From Cacajao melanocephalus (taxonomy: Eukaryota > Chordata > Mammalia > Primates > Pitheciidae): a stretch of 64,000 nt of DNA. The stretch is taken from contig CAUYLG010071329.1 of NCBI GenBank assembly GCA_963573385.1, positions 164,210-228,209 of the forward strand. Reading direction: 5' to 3'. Position numbers and translations under genes: made by a program. The notes below the pieces were generated by a model. It was not told the DNA's origin and did no database searches. It saw nothing but the letters and a program-made list of their open reading frames with translations. This document shows, piece after piece, positions 1 to 13,739 of the stretch (position 1 is its first letter; every line of letters starts with the position of its first letter).

Positions 1-169
1 AGCTATATTTAGCGAGAAATCTCAATCCTAATATTGATTCTGCTTAGCCAAACTTACTGGAAGGTAAATGCCAGGTCCTCCAGAGAGAGCACAAGCTTTA
101 GAAATCACCAAATGCATAGCTCAGAGATCTGAAGTTAGTTGATAATAAGGTTAGTGGTTAATATCTGCT

Positions 170-646
170 ACCCACCTAGTCAGTGGCTGGCAACAGCAGA
201 AGACATAGGTCAAAGGGAAGCCACTGCCAGACATATAGTTCAAGATCTAGTAGATACAAGAAAAGTGGGTCAGTGGATGGAAGCTATTAATTGAGAATCT
301 TGGCATCTGGTGTATGTTGGTGGATGCCCTGAACTATGGCCACAGTAGGTAGCAGGAACAAAGTGAGTTTCTTGGCAGGGTCTGGACACACGACAATCAA
401 TAGAAGGGTTGCAATAGGTTTGACAGTTGCTGAACCCACAGTTGGCTGGCTGGCAGCTGGTGGGCTCATTACTGTTCTCTTGGCAGTTGTCCAGGAACCA
501 GGTTGGAAACTACTGAGTAAGCAGAGGGCACCTCTTCAGTTCACTCTTCCAGAGCAGAGAAAAACAAATCAGGAAAAAAGAAAGTAACAATAACTCCCCA
601 AAGAGCAGGAGCTATCACTTCCAGAGCAGCAATTGCTGAAAGACAT
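170..646 (-). pseudogene. KAP26-like keratin-associated protein pseudogene
   Basis: The minus strand from the ATG at 646-644 reads MSFSNCCSGSDSSCSLGS and continues to residue 25, resembling the KRTAP26-1 N-terminus. It is then stopped by TGA at codon 26 and again about 11 codons later. A frame change follows, after which the second frame reads WFLDNCQENSNEPTSCQP, the family signature, and runs on to a TGA at 270-272. Degraded KAP26-type tail (GFPLTYVF, CCCQPLT) continues to about 170 in further frames. At least two stops and one indel make it non-functional. A TATA relic lies at the spacing used by the live genes. KRTAP25-1 is a possible alternative, but as I recall it lies farther from KRTAP26-1 than this. 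It is a decayed duplicate of a high-sulfur hair matrix gene. Confidence 0.82.
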
Positions 647-718
647 GAAGTTAACAAAGTGAGTTTCAGACTTATAGAAGCTTTTCCAAATGTGCTCGTC
701 ACCTTCTAAGCAAATTTC

Positions 719-726
719 CTATATAT
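719..726 (-). promoter_or_regulatory. relic TATA box of the KAP26-like pseudogene
   Basis: The minus strand reads TATATAGG 73-80 bp upstream of the pseudogene ATG. This is the same distance as in the live KAP genes of this window, so the gene once had a normal KAP promoter. Confidence 0.5.
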
Positions 727-1222
727 CATCACTGCTTTCTGGCAGTTCCATATATTCACTCACTGCTGTCTTGCTGAGATTCTTTTACCCAACATCATTC
801 CCTTAAGAGTTTGTTCGGATGCCAATGAAAGTGCCCTCCAGCCTTCTTGTTTAATTTTAAATATCTCAGCTATTAACCCTCACTCTTCTCATTATGTCCA
901 GGAAATGTTCAAGATCATAACTAGCAGAGATGAAATTTCTTCTTTAGGATAGGGTGCAAGAGGGAAGGAGAATGTGAGTGCTCTTCTCCATAGACGGTGG
1001 ATACAACATGTCAAAGAATAGGTTACTGGCTTGCCAAACAAAGATGACTTCTCATTCTTGAAATTTTCACAGTTCCTTTTATTAACAAAAAGAGAGAAAT
1101 ATGCACAAAATGTGGTAGACTTTTTATAAAATAACTCTTCAAAATATAATATTGTAATTTATTCAAAGATTCTATCCAGATCCTCTCTCCATATAAAGTC
1201 ACCCATTTAAAAAAACATACTA
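727..1222. other. intergenic, nothing recognised
   Basis: AT-rich sequence upstream of the pseudogene promoter. No coding homology and no clear interspersed repeat were seen. Confidence 0.5.
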
Positions 1223-1530
<308 letters not shown>

Positions 1531-4500
1531 AACTAGCGTGTAAAATTCAAATTGACTGGAACCTTACCTGCGGTGAATTGGATTCCAAAATCCTGAGAGA
1601 TTCTGCAAATGTTTTTACAGACCCTCCTGAGAATTAGAGAATTTACTAAGATTTGTTTGGAGCGTGGTCTTATTTCTGCTTTAATCTGATTTAGTTTATT
1701 ATTTCATTTTTTAGAAATCTAGCCTATTAAAATCGCAATCTATTTAAAAGATTTTTGATATATGGGTCCAAATCCACAGTTGGACTATGGTGATGAGTAT
1801 CTGGTTCACTGCCTCCTCAATAACACTAAGTATTGTTCGCATATTTATTTGGACAGTTTGATATGAAAAATGGTATTTAATTATTGAACTAATAAGCAGT
1901 CATTAGATGACTGGTGAGGCTTTCTATTTTGTTATATTCGTATTGATTATTTAGCTTCCTAGTTGTGGATCTTGATTGTCAAATTTAATATCACTCAATA
2001 AATGTATCTTTCATTTTATAAAGAGATATTTTTCTCAAAGACACAGAAGAAAATGAATACTTTTAGAGTAGTTTTGATGGATTCTGTATTGCCAAATTAA
2101 ACTTTTCTTTGAGAAATATGGTGAGTTTTCAGAAAAAAAATAAAGCCTATTTCTGGCCTATTACTTAGAGGCTCATATTTAGAGAGTTGTAATTGGACCC
2201 AAGAACTTGATTCACTTTGAGGACACATCTACAATGCCTGGTTAGAAATCCACTGGATGAGAAAATCCTACAGGCATTTGAGAATTATCAAAGTCTCTGA
2301 TTAGTATGCCTATATAAAATAAAAACAAACTCATTGCATTCCAAAAGATCTTAAGACAGAAACAATTTCCCATTGAAACTTCTTGGGGAAAGCTCTTACA
2401 CAACTTTCACCAAATATTTTCTTTTGCGGATCTCCCCCTGACACACATATATCAAATTGCCTTGACATCTGATAGATAGATTAGACTATAGAGTGACACA
2501 TTGGATTAAAGGTTTAGTAGTGTGTTGCTTTCATATGCCAAAGCATTAACATGGTAATATTTCTAAATTGCTTGTTTATAGATGTAGAAGATTCAGTAAA
2601 ATGAGTATCCAGGAAAATGAACTGTGGTTAGCACCTAGAATAATGCTAAGTGTATAACAGCAACTTAAAAATATTTGTTGATTAAATGATGCTGAATACT
2701 GTGTTTTAAGATAAAATTTTAAATAACGGTATTCAGCCGTGTTTCAGCAAACATAGTTTGAAACTCTATCCCTGAGGAAAATTTTTTTTCTTTCAAGATT
2801 TACCTCTCCCTTTCTTTTTCGTCTTCATTTTTACCCTCTCCTCACGCTACTGGAAAGGAAATAGAAAGCATTTTGTTTTACTCACACTTTCACTCTAATA
2901 ATAAATAGATTAATGAAGTGTAGGTCTCTTTATAGAAAACAAGACATCAAGTATGCTTTAAAATATAACAGTCTCTTTACCTTGTGGATGAGAAAGTTCT
3001 GTAATCAATTCATAAATTGGTGTTACAGATATTTCTTGCAGGCCATCATCACCTCTAAGATGCAGCTCATGCTGACTTGACAATACCAGATATTTATAAC
3101 CAATATGAATTTCATAAAGAAAATGGAAATTGCTCTTCTATTTTAGTGGAGAATGAAGGCTCATCAATACAACTGTCCTTAGGGCAAACAGGAACAGACA
3201 ACATGTTATGTGTGGGCCGCATAAAATTTCCTTGTGTGGTCTTTTTTTTTCCCAATGTATTGTTACATCTGATAATTGTCTATTTATAATGGGAGCCAGA
3301 GGTAGTTTGCATTTGTATGTGGAATTAAAAGGAATAGAAAAAGTGAAAAGACGGCAAAATATTGTGTTTTTGTGTGTATATCCTCTCAGTTTCTCTCTGA
3401 AGTCATTGGCCTTAAGTGCTTAGGTAAGGCTAAATTCCTCCTTGGAAGGTTCTACAAAAAAATTCCTTATTAAGTACACTACATTTTTTAGGTCATGGAA
3501 ATAAAATGACTTTGACATTTGCGATAATGCTCTGATTTGGGCTTAGAAGAAAACATAGCCTGCAATTGATTTCACTAACTGGAGTGTGACCTGTGTTGCA
3601 AACCCTACATCCTTCCTTTAATTTTTAAATAATTGCCAAGACACGCAAATACTAAAAACATAAATTTTGATATTATCTTCAGAGAATAGTAATGTCTTTT
3701 GTCTTTTGACTTAGGATGAAAAAATAAGGTGATAGCAAAGGAAATACAAAGCTAAAACACCTGTGATCCAGCACAGCTGTGAGTTAGAGAAGTACAAGTC
3801 AATGTCCATAGTCAGCTGATTAAACAGGTGCATCAAAAATGATGACAGGTAATTGTGCATAAGAAAGTATGAGCTTCCATAACTGAACTTTTGTTGCTCA
3901 ATATCTTCATGTGGACCTATTTCATAGAATCATTTTAATGTGAATGTTTTTATTATAAAAGGGATACGTTACATTTTGCTAAATAATTTTATCCAAATGT
4001 TGTGATAGAGCTGGTCAACATAGATAAAATTAAGAAAGCAAACCATAATTTATTCAATATTGCATTAGTTCACAGGAATAATTTTAAAACCTTGACATTT
4101 TATTGACTGCTCTGCAATGAGGCATTAAGTAATAATGTTTTATTTATTATTAACTTCATATTTAGATAAACTTAGCATGAGGCTTTAAAGAATTTACTAA
4201 AGAGGATTAAACACATTTTCTGAGGGACAACAATCTATTCTTTGATTAGATTAGATTACTATAGAAATAGCTTTGGATTCATTTTCTGATACTGAAAATT
4301 TCCAGCACTTGGTTGAAAGATCTGTAGATCAAATATCCAGCTCGCAGTCCTGTTCCTTTGCATTCAAGTGAACAACCTTTATCAGAATGATATATTCAAT
4401 ACTATGCTGTCTGTACAGAATAGCTGTTCTTCAGTTCATCCTTGTTGGGATATGAACTTTCAAGATTTCCTTTTAGTTTATCCTATAGCCTCTCACTAGT

Positions 4501-5582
4501 AGCACTTTCTGTGTATGGCATATGATACAGGTGCCTCGTGTGCAGTAAATTGCCTGCTCATGTAGTCCCAGAGGCCTAGATGTCACATAAAGGGCATCCG
4601 CCTACTTGAAAAAGGTCACTGCTTTCCACAGTATAAAAGTGTTAGAGTGTGCATAGGACATGAATGCTTTCAGTAATCCTTGGGATTTTTCCTAATTAAT
4701 GCTATCTGTCAGTACAATTGTTAGACACCTCAGAGTATAAATAGCTACATATGGTATTTTAAAAGTAGATCTTTAGTTTCATTGCCAGATATCTCTCAGC
4801 AGAAATTAGATTCATATGAGAATAACGTGCTTTTGTTTCAATGCACAAAACAAACTTTGAACATCTGTATACTTAGTTAAAAAAATGTCCATTGCAACAT
4901 GTCAGCAAGAATAATATCGTTAATGACATATGCTTATTTGACCAAAAGAATACATTAAAATATGGAGAGTAATTTTCTTTGAAAAAAAGTAATAAGACCA
5001 GTAAAAAAGGAACAGAAATGTCCAAATAATTGAAGAGAAAAAAAGTCCTTGGACCTTGAACAAGGTCACAAACATTCAAGTACTGTTGTGGTAATATATG
5101 TCAGAAAAGTATAGAATTAAGAGTGTTTTATTTTATGTATTTCATTTAAAACTTGTATTCAGGCTTACTCTGATATCTTAATATATGTTTTGGTAATTTA
5201 TGTTTACAAGGTATTGGCTGAGGAACTTTGTGTTGGAAGTTAGTAAACATCAGTGTCAAATTCGGGAGATTTTGCATATTGCAAGGAAAAGGTAGCTACA
5301 CTTTCTTACTTGGCTAGGAAGGGCACTTCCATGTCATCTCTATAATTAGAAGTAGATTATGCTTCTCTCTTCCATTGATTTAAAATTCTTCTATCACATA
5401 ATAACTTAGAGTATTTATTGGAAAGTTCAAAATCTGCTGTTTGTGTTTTTATTCCACCGATGAAATAAATGCATGAATGGGAGTAATAGAATATATTGAC
5501 ACATCTAGAGAAAAATATTGTTGCTTATCCCTGCATAGCTTCTGGTACATCACAGATAGCAACAACAAAAATCCATAACAAG
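1531..5582. other. intergenic, mostly unclassified AT-rich DNA
   Basis: About 4 kb with no KAP homology and no Alu. A MIR-like 3' end (AATATTTGTTGATTAAATGA) lies near 2615-2700. Short open frames here have no recognisable product. Confidence 0.5.
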
Positions 5583-5969
5583 TGCTATGATTTGAATGTC
5601 TTCTCCATAACTCGTGTCGAAATTTAACTACCATTATGATGATCTTCGTTAAGTGGTGATTAAGTGGCAGAGTTCTCATGAATAGATTAATCCTGTTATT
5701 TCATGAGTGGGTTAGTTATCTCAGGAGTGGGATCCTGATAAAAGAATGAAATCCCCAGGATATCCTTTCTCTGTCTCACAGGCTCCTTTGTTCTCTCTCA
5801 TCATGTGATATCTTCCACCATGTTTTCACACAGCAAGGGGATCCTTATCAGATGAAAACCCTATATCTGGACTTTCCAGACTCCATAACTGAGAACTGAT
5901 GAAACTTCTATTGTTTATAATTTGCCCAGTTTGAAATTATGTTACAGCAATAGAAAATGGACTAGGACA
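5583..5969 (+). mobile_element. MaLR LTR, MLT1/MST type
   Basis: Starts TGCTATGATTTGAATGTC and ends near AATGGACTAGGACA. It contains the characteristic order ATGAATAGATTAATCC, GTGATATCTTCCACCATG, TCCAGACTCCATAACTG. The length of about 387 bp suits a full LTR of this old ERVL-MaLR group. It has no internal coding region. Confidence 0.8.
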
Positions 5970-6229
5970 ACCAGCCAAAATCTTAGGTCAGAACCTAAAC
6001 TGACTGAAGTGAGATGTTTGATGAATAACTGATTAACAAATCCTAAAAAGTATAATTGCAAGCTTTTAAAAAAGATAATCTTATGAAAGAATAAGTCTTG
6101 TTATGTAACATGGATCACTTGGATCATACTATCTCAGCAAGTTGCTATAATTCATAGTAAGCAAAGATTATATACTCATCTTTAATTAGAAGTCTATCTT
6201 TTTGAACTTACTCTACTTTTGGAAAACAA

Positions 6230-6790
6230 CCAATGATTGCTAAATACATTTCAAACATACCTATTTGAGGCAACCTTGTTGTTGGCAAGAGGGTCTAGTG
6301 TATTGAACATACTGGAAAACTCTCTGATACTGCTTTTTCTTCACTCACTACCATCCAGCTGCACTGGGTTCCTTTCATTCTGCATTCTCCCCAAGTTCCT
6401 GCCTTTGCTCTTGTTCTCCATGTCTGAAACGGTTGATTGCAGGGCACTCTCCTTTTAATATTTCTAGATACAATTCAAATAGAATTTTTGTTAAAGCCAA
6501 AATATCCCAACCTTGTAAAAATTAGCCATCTCCCCTCTTTTTATAATATAATTTGTATCTCCTTTATACTGTTTTATATACTTTTTTCTTTTTTTCCTAC
6601 TATATAAAGTACATCTGAGTAGATTTATATACTCTCATTTTATCATATTTCTTTATCAATATTTATAATTTTCTTGTCATTCTCCCAAATTGAGTTGTTT
6701 ATTATTATATATCCAGAACATAGAAGAGGGCTTGGCACGTAATAGAAATTCCTTGTTATTGCCTGAGTGCTTATGCATGCTGAAATTGCT
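6230..6790 (+). mobile_element. L2-like LINE fragment
   Basis: Diverged sequence with L2-type order: TGCACTGGGTTCC, AAGTTCCTGCCTTTGCTC, then a 3'-end-like GAACATAGAAGAGGGCTTGGC. Assignment rests on pattern memory only. Confidence 0.45.
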
Positions 6791-7189
6791 TTAAAGGATA
6801 AAAACGCATTTATCAAATGATGCAATGAATCACTGACTGAATTGTCAATCTGAAATGTTTAAGTTGATTCTCCCAACCATTTCAGAGAACATAGTCAAAA
6901 AAAAAAAAAAGGCAAAGCAGATGACTGGTTTAATGATTTAAATAATGAGTGGAACAATTATTAAGTAGTCATGTCACTGCACATGTTTTAAATATTTCAC
7001 TCCATGCTTTTCTTGCATGCATGGGTTCTGACAAAGAATCTGTTATAATTCTTGTTCCAGTTTCTCTATATATAAGGTATTTTTTCCCTGGGATTTTTTT
7101 CAAGAGTTCACATTATTTTTGCTTATCTGAAGTATGAGTATGATATGCCAAAGTATAATAATCTTTTTGTTTTGTTCTAAAACCCTGCT

Positions 7190-8640
7190 TGGTTTTCTCC
7201 GAGCTTCCTGAATCTGTGGTTTGGTGTTTATCATTAAAATTTAAAAAATCTCAGTCATTGCTACTTCAGAACCTTATTTCTTCTCCTTTTGATATTCCAG
7301 TTTAAGAGTATATTATATGTTTTGAATTGTTCCATAGTTTTAGATGTCCTCTTCTGTGTTTTTGTGTTTGTTGTTGTTGTTGTTTTTCTGTTTTTTTATC
7401 TTTGCATTTCAGTTTGGGAAGTTTCTATTGGCATAGCTTCAAGTTTACAGATTCCACCCTTCACTATGTCTAGTCTACTAATGAGAGCATTAAAATAATT
7501 ATTCATTTATGTTGCAGTAATTTTTATTTCTAGCTTATTTAATACATTCTTTAAATGTGTATCTCCCTGCTTCCATTGTCCATCTGTCTTTTCATGTTAT
7601 TATATGTACTTTTCCCTTTAGAGCTCTACATGTATTAATCAGAGTTATTTTAAATTCTCTGTCTGATGATTCCAATGTCCATGTCATATTTGAGTCTGGT
7701 TTGGATGCTTGCTTTTACTTTGGAGACTGTGCTTTCATTGCCTTTTGCTATGTCTCTTAACTATTTTGCTGAAAGTCACCTGTGTTGTATTGGGTAGTAG
7801 GAACTAAGACAAATTGGCCTTTAGTGTTAGATTTGAAATGAATCTGGCTAGAAGTTGGGCTGTGTTTATTATTTGCTGTAGCTGTAGTTGTCAGAGACTT
7901 CAGATTTCTCTAGTATCCTTAATTTTTGTCTACTTTCTTGGCTTTCAGCTGACCTAAGTACTCCTCAGAGACAATCTGCTTCATGTAGCCCTTTCAACTG
8001 TAATCCACTGTTATTATACTGGAGCCTTGCCAGTGTAGGGGGAAAGGTGGAAGAGAGGGGAAGCGTTTCATAATCTTATAATTAAACCTCAGTCTTTTAT
8101 TGCACATGTGTCTCTGAGCTGTGACCTTCATTAGTATTTCTCAGTCCTCCCTCCTTAGGTGAGCCAGAAAAGGTATTTGGGGTGGGAGTGTGGAGAGGGA
8201 AAAATATCTTTTCCTTGGGTTGAGTAAGGTCCTGGTAAAATCTTTTTCTTCCTGAAGAGTAAGTGTTTATTATGGAGGAGGTTGTGAACATGGTTTTCTA
8301 GGATTATTCCTCCCTTTCTCTTGTCAAAGCTATTGGGGCATCTTCCTTGGATTTCTTCCGTGAGAAACCTGTAGAATTTCTAGAGGCAAAACCCATGAAG
8401 TATATGAGGTATGAGGCATCCTTAAGACTGTGGCATCTAAGAGGGTTTTATACACATGCTAGTAAACACTCAGCCTTCAGAAATTCTTCAAATTTTATGA
8501 TTTAAGTGTTCCTACCAGATTATGGCTTCAGCAGCTTTTGCTCCAGATGTGACTCTAGACTCACCTGTCTCCCCAAATTTTGGAGTGGAGTTTTGCCCTG
8601 CAGACTCAACTCTTTGATGGGTTCAGGAAAAGTCATTGAT
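7190..8640. mobile_element. old LINE fragment (L1M/HAL1-like), uncertain
   Basis: A long T-rich stretch has the texture of an old LINE 3' region, for example CTTTCATTGCCTTTTGCTATG and GGCCTTTAGTGTTAGATTTG. Family and orientation are not certain. No open protein of useful length is present. Confidence 0.35.
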
Positions 8641-10430
8641 TTTCAAGTTGCCTATTGTTTTCTTGTTGTAAGACAGGAGTGGTGACTCTTAAGCTCCTTA
8701 CATGTTGGAATTGAAACCAGAAATCCATACATTCCTGAGTCATCATCTCCAATGGCATCACTTTCGTTAATTTCTGGAAAAATTCTCTAAGCGAGAATAC
8801 AGTTTCAGTGGAGAATGAAATTCATGTTTATACTGGCAAGTGACTCTTCAGAGTTAAGTTTAAAGAGAAGGCTCTGAATCCAAATTCTACCCTCAAAATA
8901 TCCATATAATATGTTAGATTAACTCCATTTTAATTTTCTTTTGTATGACTGATTTAAAGACTCTGATAATTATTCAGGTATATGTGTTTGCTTTTTCCAC
9001 AACCCATTTCAATCAAGACAAGGAAGAATATGATTCTCTGTATTTTTCTTATGTATTTGGTATGTGGAATCTGATCTTGAAATTAAGAAAAAATAGTAAT
9101 GCTTCAGAATTGGTTTTGATAGAGACATGCTTTCTTGATTAAAGTTCATTTGAAAAGGGCAATGTATTGTTTGAGCTTATGATTTGACAAAAGGAAGTCA
9201 GCTTTTATAAAATTCAGTTTGAAAATGACTGCATCCAGAAGGTTAATCACAAGTAACACAATGGTACTTGAATATTAATAAAGAATATTTAATTTTTTTG
9301 TGTGAAAATAAAAGCCTAAAGTTCTACCCTCTACTTATTTTAATCATAGAAATAAAACCTATAAAACTAGAAGGCAAAACATATCAGATAGTAAATAGTC
9401 CCATAATTTGCTCGAATAAACAAATCTTCATATTATACTTGTAGTTTACCGGAGAAACGCGGGCTTTGAGAAAATTTAGAAATAAATCTCAGACAAATAA
9501 TTTATAATCTCTATGATTGTGGCTAAATTAGGAACAATTACAGCTACTGTGCTAGATATTCAGAAAATTAAATTAATAAAATAATAAATCGGACATAGCT
9601 GGCAACAGATAATTATCAGATGTGGACTAATGTATAGCTATTAGCAGGTCCTGTCCAGTCATGGGATACTGGATACAGAACTTTCCTTAATTCCTAGCTC
9701 TTGGACTTGTAAGCTGTGGAAAAATGAGAAGCAAACATTCATTTTCCCCAGACTTGGGAAAGATAGCATCGAATAAAACTTCAAAGGAAAAAAATGTGAA
9801 ATTTCTCATCACCATCCAATCAAAATGCAATCTACTGTGATTTAAATCAATAAACATTTACAGAGAGCCTAGTCATGGTACTCCCACAAAGGCAGCCTTC
9901 AAAAACCTCAAAGTCTTGAGGAGAGTTTATAAATAAATATAAAACAATGAAAAATAAAACATGTTAGTGATATAAGGATAGACAATTATTCAACAGAACA
10001 GAATAGAGTCTAGAAATAGACTCATTCATTTAAAGATAATATATTTATGAAAAAAAGGGGCACAGAACTGGAGAGTAGTAGAAAAAGAAGGGTGTTTTAG
10101 GAGATGATACTGATTCAACTAGAATTTTGGCCCCTAACTCACATCACACACACACACACACACAGACACACACCCCATTTTTCATTGATGGCATATTTAA
10201 ATGTTGAAAATGAAACAAAAAAGTTTCTAAAGTTAATAGTTTTTTTAATTTTGGGTAGACAAAGGTTTCTTTAAAACGATGAGAAAAGTACTAACTATAA
10301 ACCGAAGATCAATAAATTAGATTCATTTCTGTTAATCTAAATACACCATTAAGGGTATAAAAAAACAGGGAATGATTTGAAAAAAGTTATGCTACATATG
10401 TATAAAAAACAGAGGTAGCATCTAAACCCC
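8641..10430. other. intergenic, nothing recognised
   Basis: AT-rich DNA with a (CA)n tract at about 10145-10174. No gene or confident repeat family was seen. Confidence 0.5.
10145..10174. repeat. (CA)n microsatellite
   Basis: Dinucleotide array with one GA interruption near its 3' end. Confidence 0.9.
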
Positions 10431-11260
10431 ATAAAGAACTATTCCAATACTAGAGACAGACAAACCTACTAAAAATAGCAACAAATGACTTGAATTTTAC
10501 TTCACACACAAAGAAATCTAAATGGTCAAGACACAAGAAACATTTTCTTAAAAAAGTGCTCAATTCAATGGACCATCAAGAAAATTAAAAATAAAACAAA
10601 CATTTCTTAGAATTACATTCTCAGTAGAAATGCTAAATGTAAATAGGCTGACAACTTCAAGTGTTGGTGAGGGTGTAGAACAACTGGAATGCTCATACTC
10701 TGATAGTAGAAGTCAATATTAGCATAACTGCAAGGCAAAACTTTGTCATGGTATAAAATAAGGCTAAACAAGCACATCCCACATAACTTAATTTCACCCT
10801 TAAACATATTGCAGAATAGAAATATCTCCAGATGTGTATTAACATATAGTACAAGAATACAAGAATATTCTGTACATTAATTCTAATAGATCCAAGCTAT
10901 AAACAACCCAAAGGCTCATCAACAAAATAATGTATAAATAAATTTTGGTGTTTTAACCTTGAATATTATACACACAAAAAAAATAAAAAGATTACTGGGA
11001 CATATAACAATATGGAAAAAATCTCAGAAACATCATATTTAGTAAAACAAGACAGAGACCAATGGGTAGATACTTTATAATTTTGTTTTACAGTTCAAGA
11101 ACATGCAAAAATCAGTTATGTATGTTACATTAACTAAAACCTCATTTTAAATGATGCTATAAATAACAGTCCAACAAGATTAACAGTAGACATATGGCTG
11201 AGATAAGAGGCAGCCTGAGCCAATGTGTGATTAGGGTGAGGAGCACAGAGAGGGCCGGGG
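10430..11260 (+). mobile_element. old L1 3'-end fragment (L1M-like)
   Basis: Diverged L1 3' region. The diagnostic block is AACCCAAAGGCTCATCAACA, followed by GTATAAATAAATTTTGGTG and, further on, ATATGGAAAAAATCTCAG. It is heavily decayed. Confidence 0.5.
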
Positions 11261-11537
11261 AAAGTCTTCAAAAAATAAGAGATATAGATGTCACAAATTC
11301 AGAATATCCAGGAGAGCAAATAAATAAGGCAAAATAGTGAACCAAGATCAATTTAAAAACAGCAGCATGATCATGATAGTAAGTGGAACTGCCATTCTGC
11401 TTCATTGTTAGGAAGTCTCTAGGGCAAGCGGAAATGAGAAACAGAGGTGTATTCCTTGTCTAAAGAGAAGAGGTGTGAGTCAGCTTCTGGCAATCACTGT
11501 CTTTCTTGCACAGTGATACAGTTTCTAGCTTTTCTAG

Positions 11538-11898
<361 letters not shown>

Positions 11899-11899
11899 A

Positions 11900-12700
11900 C
11901 AGTTTCATTTTACTTTAATTTGTGAAATATATAGCCCCACACATTTTAGGTTGAGTGAGAGAAAAATGCATCTTTAATTGTTACATGTCGCATAGCATAT
12001 AACTTCTGGTAAATTCTGCAATAGTTCAGGACTGTTTTGTTCACCTCAGTATCTTTTGCTCCTGGCTCATAGCATGCAAGCAGTACATTTGTTTCTGAAT
12101 AAATCAAAAGATTAATTAATGAACTCAGACTGTGTTTTTTAAAAGCAAGTATGAGTTTTCAAAGCAGAGCTAAGAACATACTGCTCTTGATTATGACACA
12201 TGCAAAAGGGTAGATGATTATAAAAAGCATATGTTTGGGGACCTTTGTCTAAGTCAGGCTTGCAGCATCTTAGTTTTATTATTTGCGGTAGTGATCAAAA
12301 TAGGATGAAGCCAGAGAGGGAGAAGGGGGAAAGACAGTAAGGGAAACCAGGTATCCTGCTAAGGCATTTGAGTTTTTATCTTATGGAGATAGATTATAGG
12401 AAGCCAGCAAAGGCTTAAGCAGAAACCTGGTTAGGTTTGCAATTAGAAAGAACATTCTGGTGAAAGTGTGTTCAGTGGAATAGAGAAATAAGAGGCATCA
12501 CTGCTAATTTTTCCTCTTCAAAGCAACTTTCACCAAGGACTTTTCAGGTCTCTCAAGTACATAGGGTCAGAAGTCTAAAGGCAGCTTAAGGAATAAACCA
12601 TCAAACAATCCCTTCACTGTCAGGTACAAATATATAGTTGAGTATCATTTTTCCAATTCACTCATCTTGCAAGCAATTGACGTTGGTCATTTCTGTGTTA
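11900..12700. other. intergenic 3' of KRTAP26-1, nothing recognised
   Basis: No gene-like or clear repeat sequence was seen between the Alu and the KRTAP26-1 3' flank. Confidence 0.5.
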
Positions 12701-12758
12701 AAATTAAGTCATGAAAGACAAACCACTGAACAAGATTCTTAATTCGGACTTAATCACA

Positions 12759-12764
12759 TTTATT
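12759..12764 (-). terminator. KRTAP26-1: candidate poly(A) signal of KRTAP26-1
   Basis: The minus strand reads AATAAA about 245 bp past the KRTAP26-1 stop codon. It is the nearest canonical signal I found downstream. Actual use is inferred. Confidence 0.5.
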
Positions 12765-13007
12765 GTAGCATAAATCAAATACATTCTTCCCACACCAGAG
12801 CAACACTGAATAGCATTGCAAGCCAATTTTTTTGATGTCAAGGAAAACAAGATAAAACATGTAAGAGAAGCAGGTTGCACTAGATCACACACAGTAAAAG
12901 TAAGAAACATCAGTTACTACTAGCGAAGAAGCGAAAGTCCCCAGAGTTCGAATTTTTGTTTTGGGTCCTCAGAGTGATTGTACACTGGAACAAAGAAGCT
13001 ACTGGTT

Positions 13008-13643
13008 TCACAGTGCAGAGCAAGATGGACGACAAGTGCTGAACACATGGCTCAGAGGTTGGCAACCACTGAACAGAGGCCCCAGAGGTCTGAGGTTGCT
13101 GGACACAACGTGAAGGGTTTGAGGACCATAGGCCAAGCAACCAGAGGGTCGGCATCCAGAAGTGAGGAGGCTTGGGGGCTGGCAGCTGTTGGAAAAGGAG
13201 GACTGGGGACAATAGCCACCAGGCACACAGCTTCCTATGGGCTGGCAACTATTGATCAGTGGCCTCAGTGGACGACAGCTGTTGGACACGTAGCTCTGTG
13301 GTCTACAGGATCCTGGAAGGCAGGAGCTGGAGATGAAAGAAGAAGCAGGAAGAAAACTGGTTCCTTGGCAGGATCTGGGCACATAGTAAGCAGTGGAAGA
13401 ACAGCAAGAGGTTTCAAGGTTGCCGGTCTCACAGTGGGCCGGCTGGCAGCTGGTTGGTTCACCGCAGGTCTCTTGGCAGTTGTCTGTGAGCCAGGTATAG
13501 TCTTGACAGGTAGTGGGTAAGCAGAGGACATCGCCACAGCTCACGTTGTTAGGGCAGAGGGCAATGGAAGTGAGAGGAATATGGCAGGAGGTTCTGAGAG
13601 ATCCTGAGCTGGAGTTTCCAGAGCAGTAGTTTTGGCAAGACAT
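13008..13643 (-). CDS. KRTAP26-1: keratin-associated protein 26-1, intact
   Basis: Single-exon open frame of 211 residues, starting MSCQNYCSGNSSSGSLRTSC and ending STCRPSCSAL. It encodes a high-sulfur matrix protein that disulfide-bonds with hair keratin filaments. It contains 26 cysteines (12%) with abundant Ser and Pro. The family signature DNCQETC lies at residues 54-60 and EPTSCQ at 62-67. Ten-residue repeats opening with SC or GC then RP or QP are clear at 112-141 and 191-210. The length matches the human orthologue (about 210). The start is supported by A at -3, by alignment with the family N-terminus and by a TATA box 81-89 bp upstream. Decayed relatives lie on both sides (170-646 and 28213-28691). 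The opposite strand has a 180-codon open frame, a by-product of composition. Confidence 0.96.
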   Translation of the reverse strand: MSCQNYCSGNSSSGSLRTSCHIPLTSIALCPNNVSCGDVLCLPTTCQDYTWLTDNCQETCGEPTSCQPAHCETGNLETSCCSSTAYYVPRSCQGTSFLPASSFISSSCLPGSCRPQSYVSNSCRPLRPLINSCQPIGSCVPGGYCPQSSFSNSCQPPSLLTSGCRPSGCLAYGPQTLHVVSSNLRPLGPLFSGCQPLSHVFSTCRPSCSAL

Positions 13644-13723
13644 AGTGAGGTTGTGAGAGCAGGCTGCGGTTGACGGAAAGAAGCGAGTGTCTCAAGCTTG
13701 TTCTGCCCTTCGTTGACTTGACC

Positions 13724-13732
13724 CTTTATATA
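13724..13732 (-). promoter_or_regulatory. KRTAP26-1: TATA box of KRTAP26-1
   Basis: The minus strand reads TATATAAAG 81-89 bp upstream of the ATG. This predicts a 5' leader of about 50-55 nt, typical of intronless KAP genes. Confidence 0.8.
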
Positions 13733-13739
13733 TCCCTAG

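Noticed and set aside
12978..13520. 180-codon open frame on the plus strand across KRTAP26-1
   Set aside because: It is antisense to an intact KAP gene. The product (rich in Ala, Gly, Arg, Thr) matches no family and results from the opposite-strand codon composition.
13265..13537. 90-codon frame on the minus strand inside KRTAP26-1
   Set aside because: Same strand but out of frame with the cysteine-rich KAP frame. No homology.
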